A stretch of DNA of 64,000 nucleotides from Drosophila pseudoobscura (taxonomy: Eukaryota > Arthropoda > Insecta > Diptera > Drosophilidae): the NCBI RefSeq assembly GCF_009870125.1, contig NC_046683.1, positions 20,965,001-21,029,000 on the forward strand. Reading direction: 5' to 3'. The translations under genes and the position numbers were made by a program. Of the stretch, positions 1-10,464 are shown in pieces; positions within the stretch are counted from its first letter, which is position 1; the number at the start of each line of letters is the position of its first letter. Below the pieces are notes generated by a model. The model was not told the DNA's origin and made no database searches. It was given only the letters and a program-made list of their open reading frames with translations.

Positions 1-246
1 AAAATTTCATTCATTTGCCATGTAATGGCTTCACGGTGTTCCCACAGCCTCAGTTGATTGGGTAATCATCTCGGGGAGAGGAGACAATAGATGGTCTGGC
101 ACTTGCAGGCATTCTTGCTAATGAGGTTATCTATCATCTGAGCCATCATTTGTCAAAATCCCCTAATGATGCCTGCGGGACACTTATTCGCACGCAACTG
201 AAAGGGACGCGCTGTCTTCCTATGCTTCCCTCTCTTTCATATTCAT

Positions 247-352
247 TATACCCGGTGCTAAGAGGTTAGGGGACATATTAGTATTGTGTCGATGTCGGCA
301 AAAGCCAGAAGGAATCGCTTCTGACCACAGGAAGCATAACTATATATTCTTG
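247..352 (+). mobile_element. Diverged INE-1/DINE-1 5' end relic
   Basis: The order TATACCCG, GCTAAGAGG, then CCAGAAGGAATCGCTTCTGACC, then TATATATTCTTG follows the 5' end of the helitron-like family seen in better copies at 16331 and 48837. It is strongly degraded and ends after the TATATATTCTTG block. The flanks (1-246 and 353-574) contain no gene or other feature I can identify. Confidence 0.5.
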
Positions 353-574
353 TTTCTCTGCAGTCCAGATTCAGCATCAAAGATTCCCTTGCTCAATGAA
401 GAAACATTACAATTTCTCAATTCATCTCATGGCACGATGAGATTTATATTATTATCATCGTTTCTCAACTCGTAACATACACATTTTTCATTCCATTACA
501 GACTAAAGCACCTAAATGCTTACATATATATATATACTAGCTTATTTCCGGAACCCTTGGTAAGCAGTCCCCGC

Positions 575-2576
575 CTACAAGGGTTTCTTCTTTTTTTGTC
601 TGGGGGCAGGGCGTCGATTGCCAAATTCAACCATTAGGGGATCGTTGGTCTTTCGGTCGAAGGCTGCCTTGGCGGCTGTCTGACGAGGGCGTTTGGCGTC
701 CGAGGACTCGTCGGCAGGGCCAGAGGCTTTAGAGACGACGACACGTTTGAGTACCTTGGGGACCATGTATTCGGGCATGTCGGACAAATGGCTTGGCGTT
801 TTGAGGATGCGCAGCGGCTTGTCGTGACGCAGAGCGTTCAGATCGCGTTGGTGATCCTCGAAGTAGCCCTTGAGCTTCACGCTGTTGAGCACCTCGGTTT
901 TGATTTCGCGTAAACGGGTCTCCTGGACGGCGGCACGAGAGGCAGCACGCCAGGCGTCGTAAGCACGGTAGCGGAAAGACTCCAGTTCGTCCATTTTGAA
1001 TTGATAGTTTCTGCGAAAAGAAAATCTTTAGCTTGCTTACAGATTGGAGATTCTAGCATGCTTGCTTACTTAATGATCGTGTCGCCCTTTTTGGCACTGA
1101 AGGTTATTCGGAGCTTCTTCTCTACGGCATCGTTTACGCCAGACTCCTTGATGCTAACGAGGGACAGAACGGAGCCCTTGTTGTTGCCTCTGGCCGTGCG
1201 TCCAGCGCGATGAATGTATGAGGTAACATCGAGCGGAAAGTCAAAGTTAATCACATTGTTTACCGACTGGAAGTCGATGCCACGCGAGGCGCTAGACTCG
1301 AAATCGCCGCGCGTTGATTTGCGCTTGTCCTGTGAACCGTTATCGGGCCGCTCTAGATAATGCTGATCGGAGGCAATGATGATGTCGTAGGTGCCTTTGT
1401 TGAACTGACTAATCATGTTGATGCGAATCGAGGCCGGCAGCTGCGGGTTGAGAACGCAGGCCCGTATGCCAAACTGCTCCAAAAACAAGCGAATCCTACA
1501 AGAGAGGGGTAAGCGGAGTTGAATATGAAGTTTCATGGTGGGGCCTCGTCAGGGGCTATCTGATCCATCAGCGAGAAGATTAGTTATTGGTCATGCGTGC
1601 GCCAACTGTTGCCAGATGCGCACTCCCTTTCACTTTGGGTTTAACATCATGTGGGACTCAACTACAGGAATTCAGCAACAGGGGTTCGCTTTTTACTTAC
1701 TTGTAGCTGCGATCGATGGTGTTGACAAATATAATGGTCTTGCCGCGTATCAGTTGCAGCTTAAGCAAGGCGTACAGGATGACCGGCTTGTCGTTCTCTT
1801 CCGCCAGGATGCGCTGGTGGGTTAGCTGATCCTGCGACACTACATCGGGCTCCTCCAGCTTTAGCGTGACTGGATTGTGGAGGCACAGTCCCTTCATGCG
1901 TACCACGTCGTCTGAAAGGGTGGCCGAGACAAGCACCGATTGGTATATGGAAGGCAGATGTTTAAGTAATGCCTTGAAATCCATTTCATAGCCGAATGCA
2001 AATATCAGATCTGCCTCATCCACCACCAGAGTCTCGACTTTCTTCAGGTCTACCACACCGTCGGCCTTGGCATGGTTCAGTAGCTTGGCTGGAGTGGCCA
2101 CAACAATGTCGGGGCGCTCGGCGAGGGCATGCCGTTCAGTCACAGTATTACTTGTTGTTCCGGAAATGTCCGCAACACGCACAACCTTGTGGCAGTATTC
2201 GGCCAGCTGCTCGATGACTGCGCGTGACTGCCGACACAGCTCTTTGGTTGGGGCCAGTACCACGGCGCTCACACATTGTTCGGTGGCAGTGAGCTTAGAG
2301 TTGAGAATTTTCTGTATCAGAGGCAAGGCATAGGTGGCCGTCTTGCCGGAGCCGGTGCGAGCGCGAACTACAACATCCTTGCCCTCAAGCAGCAGGGGAA
2401 TCGCCGTGCCCTGGATCAGCGTGGGCTGCTCCCATCCCAGCTTCGATACTGCCTACAAAACGAATGGGAAAGTTGAGTAACCGCGTAATACGGGTCAGGT
2501 CCTTGCACACTACCTTGAGAATACGATGGTCCAACTCAAGTTCATGGAACTTTGGTAACTTTTCTGGGCTGCTCAT
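575..2576 (-). CDS. Hlc: DEAD-box ATP-dependent RNA helicase, DDX56/Dbp9 family (Hlc)
   Basis: Four exons on the minus strand: 2514-2576, 1701-2452, 1070-1495 and 575-1010, all with GT-AG introns, giving 558 codons plus TAG. The helicase motifs are seen in order: Q motif GWEQPTLIQ (about residues 27-35), Walker A GSGKT (55-59), APTKEL, TPAKLL, DEAD (166-169), SAT (197-199), IIFVNT, RGIDF and HRAGRTARG. After the helicase core comes the family-specific stretch NYQFKMDELESFRYRAYDAW, then LKGYFEDHQRDLNALRHD, and a basic KKKK end. Those C-terminal blocks match DDX56 (yeast Dbp9), a nucleolar helicase that acts in 60S ribosomal subunit assembly. The start is the ATG of MSSPEKLPKF, the first in-frame ATG, with the first intron 21 codons later. 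The frame is intact and all catalytic motifs are present. The 358 bp upstream are shared with a divergent gene and contain DRE sites. No canonical AATAAA is obvious just after the stop. Confidence 0.95.
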
Positions 2577-2936
2577 TGTTGCAAATTTGTAAAATGCGCA
2601 GCGGACAGAACGCACATGTGTTTATGTCCGATAAATAAGTGTTGCACAGAACGCAAAGGTGCGCCACTTATCGATACATGCTGTAGTCGAAATATAATAT
2701 AATATAATATAAATACATAAATCAATGATACGACTTGGCAACAGGTTACTTAAGCCATAATTAAATAAATTTAATAATTTAAGCAATTTTTTCCATATCG
2801 ATATACTACTCATATCAGCTGGGCTGGCGTGGCATTTCCAGCGCTTTGCAGCACTAGTCCAACCCAGCACGTGCGTGCAGATAGGCAGCGGCGTTTGTTT
2901 TTAATTATTTATTGAATCGTTTTTTCGTATATCCCA
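2577..2936. promoter_or_regulatory. Bidirectional promoter interval between Hlc and the POLR1G-like gene
   Basis: These 360 bp separate the ATG of Hlc (minus) from the ATG of the lysine-rich nucleolar protein gene (plus). Two perfect DRE octamers TATCGATA are visible at 2669-2676 and 2796-2803. DRE is bound by DREF and marks TATA-less housekeeping promoters in Drosophila. An AT-rich run (ATAAT repeats, about 2694-2712) lies between them. No convincing TATA box is placed for either gene. Confidence 0.75.
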
Positions 2937-3875
2937 ATGGGTGATGATCAGAAAATAAATGCACGTAAACACGTCAAACAGATTTTCCAAGACTTTCTAG
3001 AAGAAAACGATTGCGAAGCTCTAAAGCCGAACTGCGCTAACAACAGCTGCTGCGGTCGAGGCCTTCAGGAGTTCGATGCCCAAACGCACGAAGCCTGGCT
3101 ATTGCAATGCCCTAAGAGCTTGGATCCCAGTGCGTTGGAGGGCAGGCGCATCAAGATGCCCGGACGTCGCTTTGTGGGCGGACTTCAAGTGCGGTGCGTC
3201 GAATATTCAACACCCTCCTCCGAATCCATTGGTTATACGAATGTGAAGGGCAAAAATAGGGTGCGCAAATTTCCCCTTAGTGGCGTTGTGGTGCTCAGCA
3301 AGCGTCTAAACGTAGCGCAGCCTGGCGCCAACGAGGAGGCCAACTCTTTCCCAACAACTGCTACTCCCCCGAGCTTCGTGATGCCTGTGCGCCACCCGTT
3401 CTTCGGCCGTGATTACAAGAAGCGCATTAAGGTGACCAAAGCCATTTCCCGACACCTGATTGAGGCGAATAAGAGGAGTCTTGAGACATCAGCATTGCTG
3501 CGAGATAAGGCAAACTATTATAAGATCCGCAAGCAGCTTCAGGGAACAACACAGACTCTGGAGGAGAAAGAGCAAGATGTGCGTCAATCGGTGTTGACTG
3601 GCGTGACACCAGACTTTATGACCAAGGGCCATGGTGCCTCTTACAACCTCGGGGACCTCACCAGCGGCGACAAAAAAGTACGGACCAAAAAGAAGCATAA
3701 CACACAAAAAGAAAAGATCTCACAAGATCAGCTATTGTCAGCGGAGAAGCCGAAAAAGCGCACAGCCAATGGAAAAGTCAAAACGAATGGCGACGTGAAA
3801 CATGACCAGCAGGACGGCGCCGATGAAGCGCCAAAAAAGAAACGAAAGAAGCTGAAAACCAATGGAGAAGTCTAA
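2937..3875 (+). CDS. Lysine-rich nucleolar protein, probable RNA polymerase I subunit POLR1G/RPA34-like
   Basis: A single uninterrupted frame of 312 residues starting at the first ATG after the DRE-containing promoter. Residues about 45-75 contain HEAWLLQCPKSLDPSALEGR followed by RIKMPGRRFVGG. This resembles the N-terminal dimerisation region of POLR1G (CD3EAP/PAF49), where a WLI.AP..F.P..LNGRR-type block occurs. The central part (about 145-215) is charged with likely helices. The last 100 residues are Lys-rich with several nuclear/nucleolar-type signals, including KKKRKKLK near the end. That layout (short folded N-terminus, long basic tail) is typical of RPA34 proteins, which pair with RPA49 in Pol I. 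The family call is inferred from this local resemblance. A generic nucleolar protein is the alternative. AATAAA lies at 3923-3928. It sits head-to-head with the ribosome-assembly helicase Hlc, which fits a shared role. Confidence 0.7.
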   Translation: MGDDQKINARKHVKQIFQDFLEENDCEALKPNCANNSCCGRGLQEFDAQTHEAWLLQCPKSLDPSALEGRRIKMPGRRFVGGLQVRCVEYSTPSSESIGYTNVKGKNRVRKFPLSGVVVLSKRLNVAQPGANEEANSFPTTATPPSFVMPVRHPFFGRDYKKRIKVTKAISRHLIEANKRSLETSALLRDKANYYKIRKQLQGTTQTLEEKEQDVRQSVLTGVTPDFMTKGHGASYNLGDLTSGDKKVRTKKKHNTQKEKISQDQLLSAEKPKKRTANGKVKTNGDVKHDQQDGADEAPKKKRKKLKTNGEV

Positions 3876-3928
3876 ACGAAGAACTAGGAGAAAGATGTGA
3901 TGTGAGGATATTCAACTCACGAAATAAA

Positions 3929-4504
3929 CTAAGAAAACAAACATTTGCTTATTTTTTTGTTGTCTTTGGTTTCTACTGGAGCATTTTGAGTGGGCACTAG
4001 AAAATTAACCTGCAATGACCAGATACAGATGTACGTCGATCTGAGACCAGCAGGGCTCGGGGCAAAGCTGGTGTGTGTGTATGTTTATCCGTTGAATGTT
4101 TTAAAATTTATTTAAAATTATCTTGCTAATGGTAGTGCACGATAGTTCATAGTGTAAATATGAAGTTATCGGTGAGCTCAACTATCGATAAGTAAATAAC
4201 ATAAAAAATACGTTCAACTGCTATCTTGAAGAGTTGGGAAAACATCGATAGTTTCCACTATCGCTGTTGGAAATCACGCGCTCGATGCTATTGGGGGTGA
4301 ACAAAAAAAATTGATGGTCTGCTAATTTTTCTACTATCGATAGTATATCAGCGTTGCTTTCGACGCTTCCGAGAATGTATTTGAAAATCCTACAATTTTA
4401 AGGGCTTTGACAACCCTTTTCCGTGCCCAAATTTAACCAAACAAACTCGGAATAGGTTATATTTATTTCGTTTGCCCCTCTGCACAGGCCAACCAAACAG
4501 AAGC
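3929..4504 (+). promoter_or_regulatory. Intergenic region with DRE sites upstream of the Mpv17-like gene
   Basis: Perfect TATCGATA octamers are seen at 4183-4190 and 4335-4342, with a 7/8 site (CATCGATA) at 4243-4250. The interval is AT-rich and has no credible ORF. The sites lie 163-322 bp upstream of the ATG at 4505 and are the most likely promoter elements of the Mpv17-family gene. No TATA box is placed. Confidence 0.7.
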
Positions 4505-5008
4505 ATGGCGCTGCGTGGCTATTTAAGGGAGGGTCTGAACGTGGCCGCAATTATGGGAGCCGGCGACTCAATTGCCCAGCTGTTCATTGAGAAGAAATCG
4601 CTCGAGCAATGGGATACTGGACGAACGGCCCGGTTCAGTGCCCTCGGTCTGTTGTTTGTTGGCCCGATTTTACGTAAATGGTACCTGACGCTGGAGACGC
4701 TGGTGAGCAAGGACCAACCATCGTTGACGCGCGGAATCAAGAAGATGGTCATTGACCAAACCGTGTTTGCGCCGACTTTCACATTGGCCATGTCGTTCAT
4801 GGTGCCCTTCGTCAACGGCGAGGATACGGAGAAGATCAAGACCCGCATTCGGAATAGCTATTTCTCGATTATGTTAAAGAATTACATGCTATGGCCGGCG
4901 GCCCAGTTCGTCAACTTCACGTTCGTCCCACTGCCGTACCAAGTGATGTATGCACAGTTCATTGCCATTATCTGGAACTGTTACATTTCTCTCATACTCA
5001 ACAAATAA
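4505..5008 (+). CDS. Mpv17/PMP22 family membrane protein
   Basis: A single-exon gene of 167 residues from the ATG at 4505 (MALRGYLREGL). It has the Mpv17/PMP22 signature throughout: GDSIAQLF near residue 20, GRTARFSALGLLFVGPILRKW (about 40-60), a DQ.VFAP segment near 85-95, and the diagnostic C-terminal block NYMLWPAAQFVNFTFVPLPY followed by IIWNCYIS. Family members are small four-helix proteins of the mitochondrial inner membrane or peroxisome. Mpv17 is implicated in mitochondrial DNA maintenance. The length matches the family (about 165-200). Flies have several paralogues and I cannot say which this is. The TAA stop is embedded in the AATAAA signal at 5004-5009, so the 3' UTR must be very short; misato begins 205 bp downstream on the same strand. 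DRE sites lie upstream. Confidence 0.9.
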   Translation: MALRGYLREGLNVAAIMGAGDSIAQLFIEKKSLEQWDTGRTARFSALGLLFVGPILRKWYLTLETLVSKDQPSLTRGIKKMVIDQTVFAPTFTLAMSFMVPFVNGEDTEKIKTRIRNSYFSIMLKNYMLWPAAQFVNFTFVPLPYQVMYAQFIAIIWNCYISLILNK

Positions 5009-5113
5009 AAAACTAAGTTATCCAGCAGATTCTGCGAATGAAATCACACGTTCTGTGTAAAGGTGTTGGATTTTCTTTGATTCTGTCAATTTCGCGGGCG
5101 CTATCGTTGTAGC

Positions 5114-5149
5114 TATCGATTGCACACATCGATATACTCTCCATCGATA
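5114..5149. promoter_or_regulatory. Cluster of three DRE-like sites in the misato promoter
   Basis: Three near-DRE cores are packed in 36 bp: TATCGAT at 5114-5120, ATCGATA at 5128-5134 and ATCGATA at 5143-5149. Each matches seven of the eight TATCGATA bases. They sit 64-99 bp before the misato ATG and downstream of the Mpv17-like stop, so they are likely the misato core promoter. DREF binding is an inference from the motif. Confidence 0.65.
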
Positions 5150-5212
5150 GTGTTTGTGGAAGTGCGCGGCTGCCTGCAATTCCGTCCAAATTAGTCACAA
5201 TAGGGCGATATT

Positions 5213-7071
5213 ATGGACTTCACACGTGAGATTTTGAGTTTCCAGTTTGGCACCTATGCCAATTATGTTGGTGCACACTTCTGGAATCAGCAGGTGAGCT
5301 CGAAAAGCCACTGCCACTGCCACTCCTCAATCCAATGCGGTTATGCTTGTTATAGGAGGCAAACTTTGTGTATGACGGCTCCAGCAGCCAGGTGGCCGAG
5401 GAACAGCTGCCGCAAAACGATGTACTGTACAGAGAAGGTCTCAACGACTATGGCCAGACTACCTATACGCCTCGTCTGCTCTCCGTTGACCTGGCTGGCA
5501 ACTTGGCCCATCTGCCAATCGTGGGAGAATTATATGGCAACTATGTACAGCGTAACGAGGAGCTGTTGCCCCTCACAACAGGCAATCATCTACAGAAGAC
5601 TAGACAGAGTGCTGAGCAAAATAACCTCTCCACCGTCGATCAGTTGGAAGTGCGCGAGCAGCCGCAAGTCCCGATATCCGAGTATCAGCGGGATCTGCTT
5701 AAGGGAGCTATAGAGGCCGGCAAGAACTATCAACTGGCCGATACAACGCGTAGCTGGGCTGACTACCTGTACGCTAGATACCATCCGCGCACACTCAATG
5801 TACTGCCGGACTTAATTCGCGACAGCAATGTTCAGGCTTTGGCCACACAAGCAGCTGGAAAGGAGATCTGGGATGGGGACGCCTTCAACGAAGATTTCTG
5901 CAACCGCATTCGCCAATATGTGGAGGAGTGCGAGGGCCTACAGGGCTTCCACATTCTTTTTGACATAGACGATGGCTTCAGTGGCCTGGCCAGCAAGTGC
6001 ATGGAACATTTGAACGATGAATATAGTCGCGTAAGCTTTGTTCTGCCGCTGCACTACCCACGGATTCCTTCATATAACCAAGCAGGTAGGGGACATTGAA
6101 ATCTGTGTTAGTTTCCCATATAACTTGTATACCAAACTCCATTAATCATCCTGTTAGATCCCCGAACTGCCCACAGTATTCGCGTGGTGAACAGCGTGCT
6201 GAGCTATTACCATCTCAGCGAGCAGGCCACGATGTTCACACCGCTAGCCACGCTAGAGACCATCTGGCGGAACAACACCTTACAGTCCCGTCGCATGCCA
6301 GGCCTCGAATGGAAAACTGGAAACCTTTACCAGACTTCGGCTGTGCTCGCCGCCTTCATGGACACCATGACGCTCAGCTACCGTCTGCGCCAGACGCCCC
6401 AGTCGCTGGTGCGGTTCTGTGAAAATGTCTGCCCGGTTGGACGGAAGATGACAGCAGCTGCCATGGCCCTGCCACTTGGAATGCAGCAGGAGCAGGACCT
6501 GATCGACTATATGGACCACAGCGGCGACCAATCACTATTGACCCAGCTGACGCCAGGTTGCGAGGCTGGTACCTCTTATGTGGTGCAGTCGGTGATGGCC
6601 CGCGGAATTCCCACCAGTCGATTGAAACGTCCTCAGGAGACGGCCGGACCCCAGCTACGGATGGCTGCCTATGGCTGCAACAGTGTTTCTCAGATGCTGC
6701 AGCTGTACTATCAGTGCAGCTTCCATGGCAGTGTCACCAATGCTGCCTCCACTCCCCTGCCCTTCAAGACTCAATTGCCTTTCCCCTACGAGATATTCCA
6801 GCCGAACATCGCCACGGACGGCTTCAAGGTTGCTGGGGGCGGGGAACGCGAGTCAAGTACCCGCGTGGAGTCGACTCCAGTGCTGGCAGCCCTGCAGAAC
6901 TCTACCAAACTTGGCGACCATCTCGATAATCTCCATACCCAGACCCATCGTGTCCAAATTGGAAAACTGCAGTCGTACTCCCAGTCGGCCGTCGATCGGG
7001 AGGAGTACGAAACGGCCCTGGACAAGCTTCTCGAGTTCCGCGACAACTATGCCGATCAGCAGTACCTGTAA
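5213..7071 (+). CDS. mst: Misato (tubulin-related mitochondrial/spindle protein)
   Basis: Three exons, 5213-5293, 5356-6085 and 6158-7071, with GT-AG introns of 62 and 72 bp, giving 574 codons plus TAA. The N-terminus MDFTREILSFQFGTYANYVG and the following HFWNQQEANF are the hallmark misato segment-II/tubulin-like start. The protein then runs through the DML1/Misato tubulin-like region (for example YTPRLLSVDLAGNL, FHILFDIDDGFSGL) to DQQYL. Misato is a conserved tubulin/FtsZ-like protein, linked in flies to spindle microtubule growth with TCP-1 and in mammals (MSTO1) to mitochondrial morphology. The start is the only ATG that keeps the conserved N-terminus. The frame is intact. AATAAA is at 7128-7133. 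Three DRE-like sites precede the gene. Confidence 0.95.
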
Positions 7072-7270
7072 GTGGATTCTCTTATGAAGAAGATATCCGA
7101 TTGTCATAAGACTAGATTAATACACACAATAAACACTCATCCACATCGTTGCGCAAAATATATCCCATGTCTATGGTCTTCTCACCATGGACTGTCCGCA
7201 GTGCAGTCTCGTCTCTCCATTCTTTGGTTCAAAGCCTCTGTTTTTCGGCTACCAGCCTGTCTCGAGCTTA

Positions 7271-7904
7271 AAACGAGGGGGAACGTTGTGAGTTGCTGCG
7301 GACACCGCAACTCTACAGTTATACCCGATACTAAGTCAGTATGGCTCTCCTCCGGCAGACGGCGCTAATATTAAACAACACGACAAAGAGTGCGTGCGAG
7401 AGAGACAGAAAATCAGTCTGAGCGTGACGTCAGGCGCTGCGTAGCCAGTACAAATTGATTTGTTCCTTTTGGCTATAAAACTGATCTGATTTGATGCAGA
7501 TTCAGCAATCTGATAGATATGGTCATCATCTATGATTCTGCGTTTTTAGTTTTCTCGAATCTGCAATATTGTGGATGCAACAGATTTTCGTCCTTTGGGG
7601 GGGCGGAGTGGGCGGGGCGAAGTTTTAAAATATTTTTGTAGCAGTGACATATCACAGAAGTCTGGATCCAAAACATCGTTGCTCTAGCTCTTATAGTCTT
7701 TGAGCACTAGGCGCTGAAGGGGACGAACAGACGGACGGACGGACAGACGGACAGACAGACATGGCTCAATCGACTCGGCTATTGATGCTGATCAAGAATA
7801 TATATACTTTATGGGGTCGGAAACGATTCCTTCTGGACGTTACACACATCCACATTCACCACAAATCTGATATACCCCAATATTCATTTTGAGTATCGGG
7901 TATA
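7271..7904 (-). mobile_element. INE-1/DINE-1 helitron-like element, nearly complete, minus orientation
   Basis: It starts with AACGAGGGGGAACGTTGTGAG and the subterminal stem (GTTGCTGCGGACACCGCAAC), followed by the TATACCCGATACTAAGTCAGT block. It ends with GAGTATCGGGTATA, so relative to the family consensus it is inverted. The GACGGACGGACAGACGG proto-microsatellite is at about 7728-7760. These are the features of INE-1/DINE-1, non-autonomous rolling-circle elements without coding capacity. The middle repeats are shortened compared with the copy at 48837. The next copy begins directly at its right end. Confidence 0.85.
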
Positions 7905-8613
7905 AAAAACGAGCGGGTACGTTGCTAGCTACTTTTATACCCAGTACTCAGTCAGTACATGTATATATGTCAGTATGTACATGCTTATATGCGAGCTTAT
8001 GATTTATGTAATTAATACAATAAATTTTATATGCCGTTTGGTTATGCTGTTAGCAGAATGGAAAAAAGGAAAAAGGTCAAACCGTTTGGGAGATTTTAAT
8101 TTATTTATTAGATTTTATCTGTTTCCATTTTCCTTATATTCTTTTACATCTGTTTTTTTTCTGCTCTATTCTATTCTATACTTTATTCTATTCTCGCACC
8201 AACACCTGCCGCCCACTACACGAGGTAGAGTATGTGTGAGAAAGAAAGAGAGAGAGTGAGTGGGTAAGCGCGTGGAAAACGTTGCAATTTAATTTTTTTG
8301 CTTCTGGCTATAATAATGATCTGATCCAGATTCGGCAATTGTCTCTTCAAAATTGTGGATGCCACAGATTTTCGTCCTTGAGAGGGTGGGGCAATGTTTT
8401 TAAATAGACTTGTAACGTGTGATATCACAGTCTGAATACCAAATTTAGTTGATATAGCTCTTATAGTCTCTGAGATCTGAGCGCTCATCGGGACATGGCT
8501 ATTAATGCTGATCCAGAATATATGCACTTTTTGGGGTCGGAAACGCTTTCTTCTGAGTGTTACACCATCCAGTTCCACCACCACCAATCTAATACATGAG
8601 TATCTGGTATATA
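7905..8613 (-). mobile_element. Second INE-1/DINE-1 copy, abutting the first in tandem
   Basis: It begins with AACGAGCGGGTACGTTGC right after the TATAAAA end of the preceding copy, continues with a TATACCCAGTACTCAGTCAGT block, and ends with GAGTATCTGGTATA. It is more diverged than its neighbour: the GACGGAC microsatellite is lost and an unrelated AT-rich stretch (about 7975-8200) sits near its left part. It carries a GAAAGAAAGAGAGAGAG run at about 8240-8257. Confidence 0.7.
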
Positions 8614-10100
8614 AACGACAGACAAAGGAATTGCCTTTGCAAAGCCGTGAAAAGATATTCATTAATATAATGATGATAGGATGGTAGAGATACTTATTTA
8701 CAAGTTTGTTTGGATATTATGCATGATATTGGATTTTTCTAGGTTTCGAAGAATTATTTTGGAATTATGGGGATGGGGTCTAAATTATTTAATGATGAGA
8801 ATCTTGAAGATATTATCAAAATATTATTATTAACATTTGTACATTGCCTGGAGCTCGATCCTTTTTATTGTATCCAAAGCTCTTCCTCCGAATTCCATGT
8901 AGTTAGGTATCCCCCAGTCGGATATTGAGCTTGAGAACACCTCCCGCTGATACTAGTGGTTTATTTGTTGTCTCCACAGTTAACCCAAAGGACCTTTTCC
9001 GGGTTGCCTTTACCTTTGTGGCTACGTGCGGCCACTTCTCGTTTTGTTTAACCCTTTCGGACGCAGGCCACTCTGTTGGATTGAAAGTTTTCCCCGCCTA
9101 ATTTATACGGAAATTTATTGCCAATAAAGCGGCAGTAATTGAAATCTCAACGGGAGTAAATCACAATTTTATGGACTGCTAACGGGAGGCGGGGCACACT
9201 CGAGTGAACTCCGCCCGCCGATAAAGGCAGAACAGAATAGGTACGAGTATATAGGATAGGAGCAATATGAGATGGGGTTCATAATTTCGCAGTGGCCCCA
9301 AGGCGGCTTTGCGCTTTCTCCTCTCCTCTCCTATCCTCTCCTCTCCTCTCAGGTCAAGTTTCGGGTTGCTCCTGCCGCATTGTTGTGCAAATTAAATTTC
9401 AATTTGATTGGCACACAGTCGCCCTCGATCCCCAACTCCTTCTCCAGAGCTGGCTTCTTAAAGCAGCAGCTGCCACTGTTCCGTTGTTTCTACTGTGGAA
9501 AAGGGACCAAATCCGAAATTAAAATTACGCCAACGACTTTAATGGAATATGTGCGTGGAATTTGAAATGCCAGTTTTGAACCGACAGAGCATCGCATGGC
9601 AAAATATTTGTGCCGTATATACGGGTACGAGTATATTGTGTTTTTTCGCTTCTAATTTAATTTCTAGGTTAAGTAATTTGGTTTCCATTTCGGTCCGCGT
9701 CTGCCTGCTGCAGAACTGGCACGAAATCTTGCATTGTCATCCAGCCCTGGTTCTGGACCCAAGAATTGACCTTCGTAGGACTATGTCTATTTAATTACGG
9801 TTACACTCGACTTTAGCAAAAGCAGATGACTCAAACTGCTTTCAGAATCACGGAAGCTCGAAAACAGTTTTTATTACAGCGTCCTGGATAACGCTTTCCT
9901 TGAAGATGGAATATTCTTCTGATGTAAAAAAACAATAACGATTGAGCGATAAAAGAAATTTCCTTTAGCAAATTTCAGACAGACTAACATCATTCCATTG
10001 GTAAAGCTTTTGCTTCTCAATTGTTTGAATTTATAGAACTCTCAGCGGTATGTGCATTATGGGTCTTCTTAGGTAAAATAATAATTATTAATAGTGGGAA
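8614..10100. other. Gene-free interval
   Basis: I find no supported coding exon here. There is a CTCCT-type pentamer run at about 9317-9350 and two TACGAGTA octamers (9242-9249, 9626-9633). ORFs of up to about 97 codons in the CTCCT region are low-complexity and look accidental. Confidence 0.5.
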
Positions 10101-10109
10101 TTAGGACAT

Positions 10110-10430
10110 TGCACTGGCCGGGTAATGGTAATGACTTCAATCCGATCGAGAATCTTTAGCACATCCTGAACGAATTATCTGCATTGAAAGAATCGATAAA
10201 AAAACATCGAATCAATCTGAATGAAAACCTGGAATGAATTTTTCCGTAAAATTATAAAAGTGAATACCAAATTGAATTTTGGATTCAAAATTTTAATGTG
10301 TTTCGTTAGCCGTTTTTATTTTGTAGTTATTTTCGTGAGCTTTTTTCTTAAAAAACGAAACAAAACTTTATAAAAACAAAAAACACCTTTTTTTGATTGT
10401 CTACATTTCACTGTCCGCTACTGTATGTAT
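10110..10430 (+). pseudogene. Tc1-like transposase relic (3' end)
   Basis: Frame from 10112 reads HWPGNGNDFNPIENL then TAG (10157-10159), followed by HILNELSALK and NEFFRKIIK after a frameshift. This matches the WPGNSPDLNPIENLW block of Tc1-family DD34E transposases; the Glu of PIEN is the third catalytic residue. The Trp expected after NL is replaced by the stop codon. Only the C-terminal part is recognisable. The downstream poly-A/poly-T rich sequence to about 10430 may be the element's 3' end, but I cannot define inverted repeats. Confidence 0.7.
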
Positions 10431-10464
10431 AATGTACATAATACACCGATAACGAAAGAGATTA

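Noticed and set aside
4472-4504. N-terminal extension of the Mpv17-like protein from a non-ATG start
   Set aside because: The conserved family start is the ATG at 4505; the extension lies in the 5' UTR.
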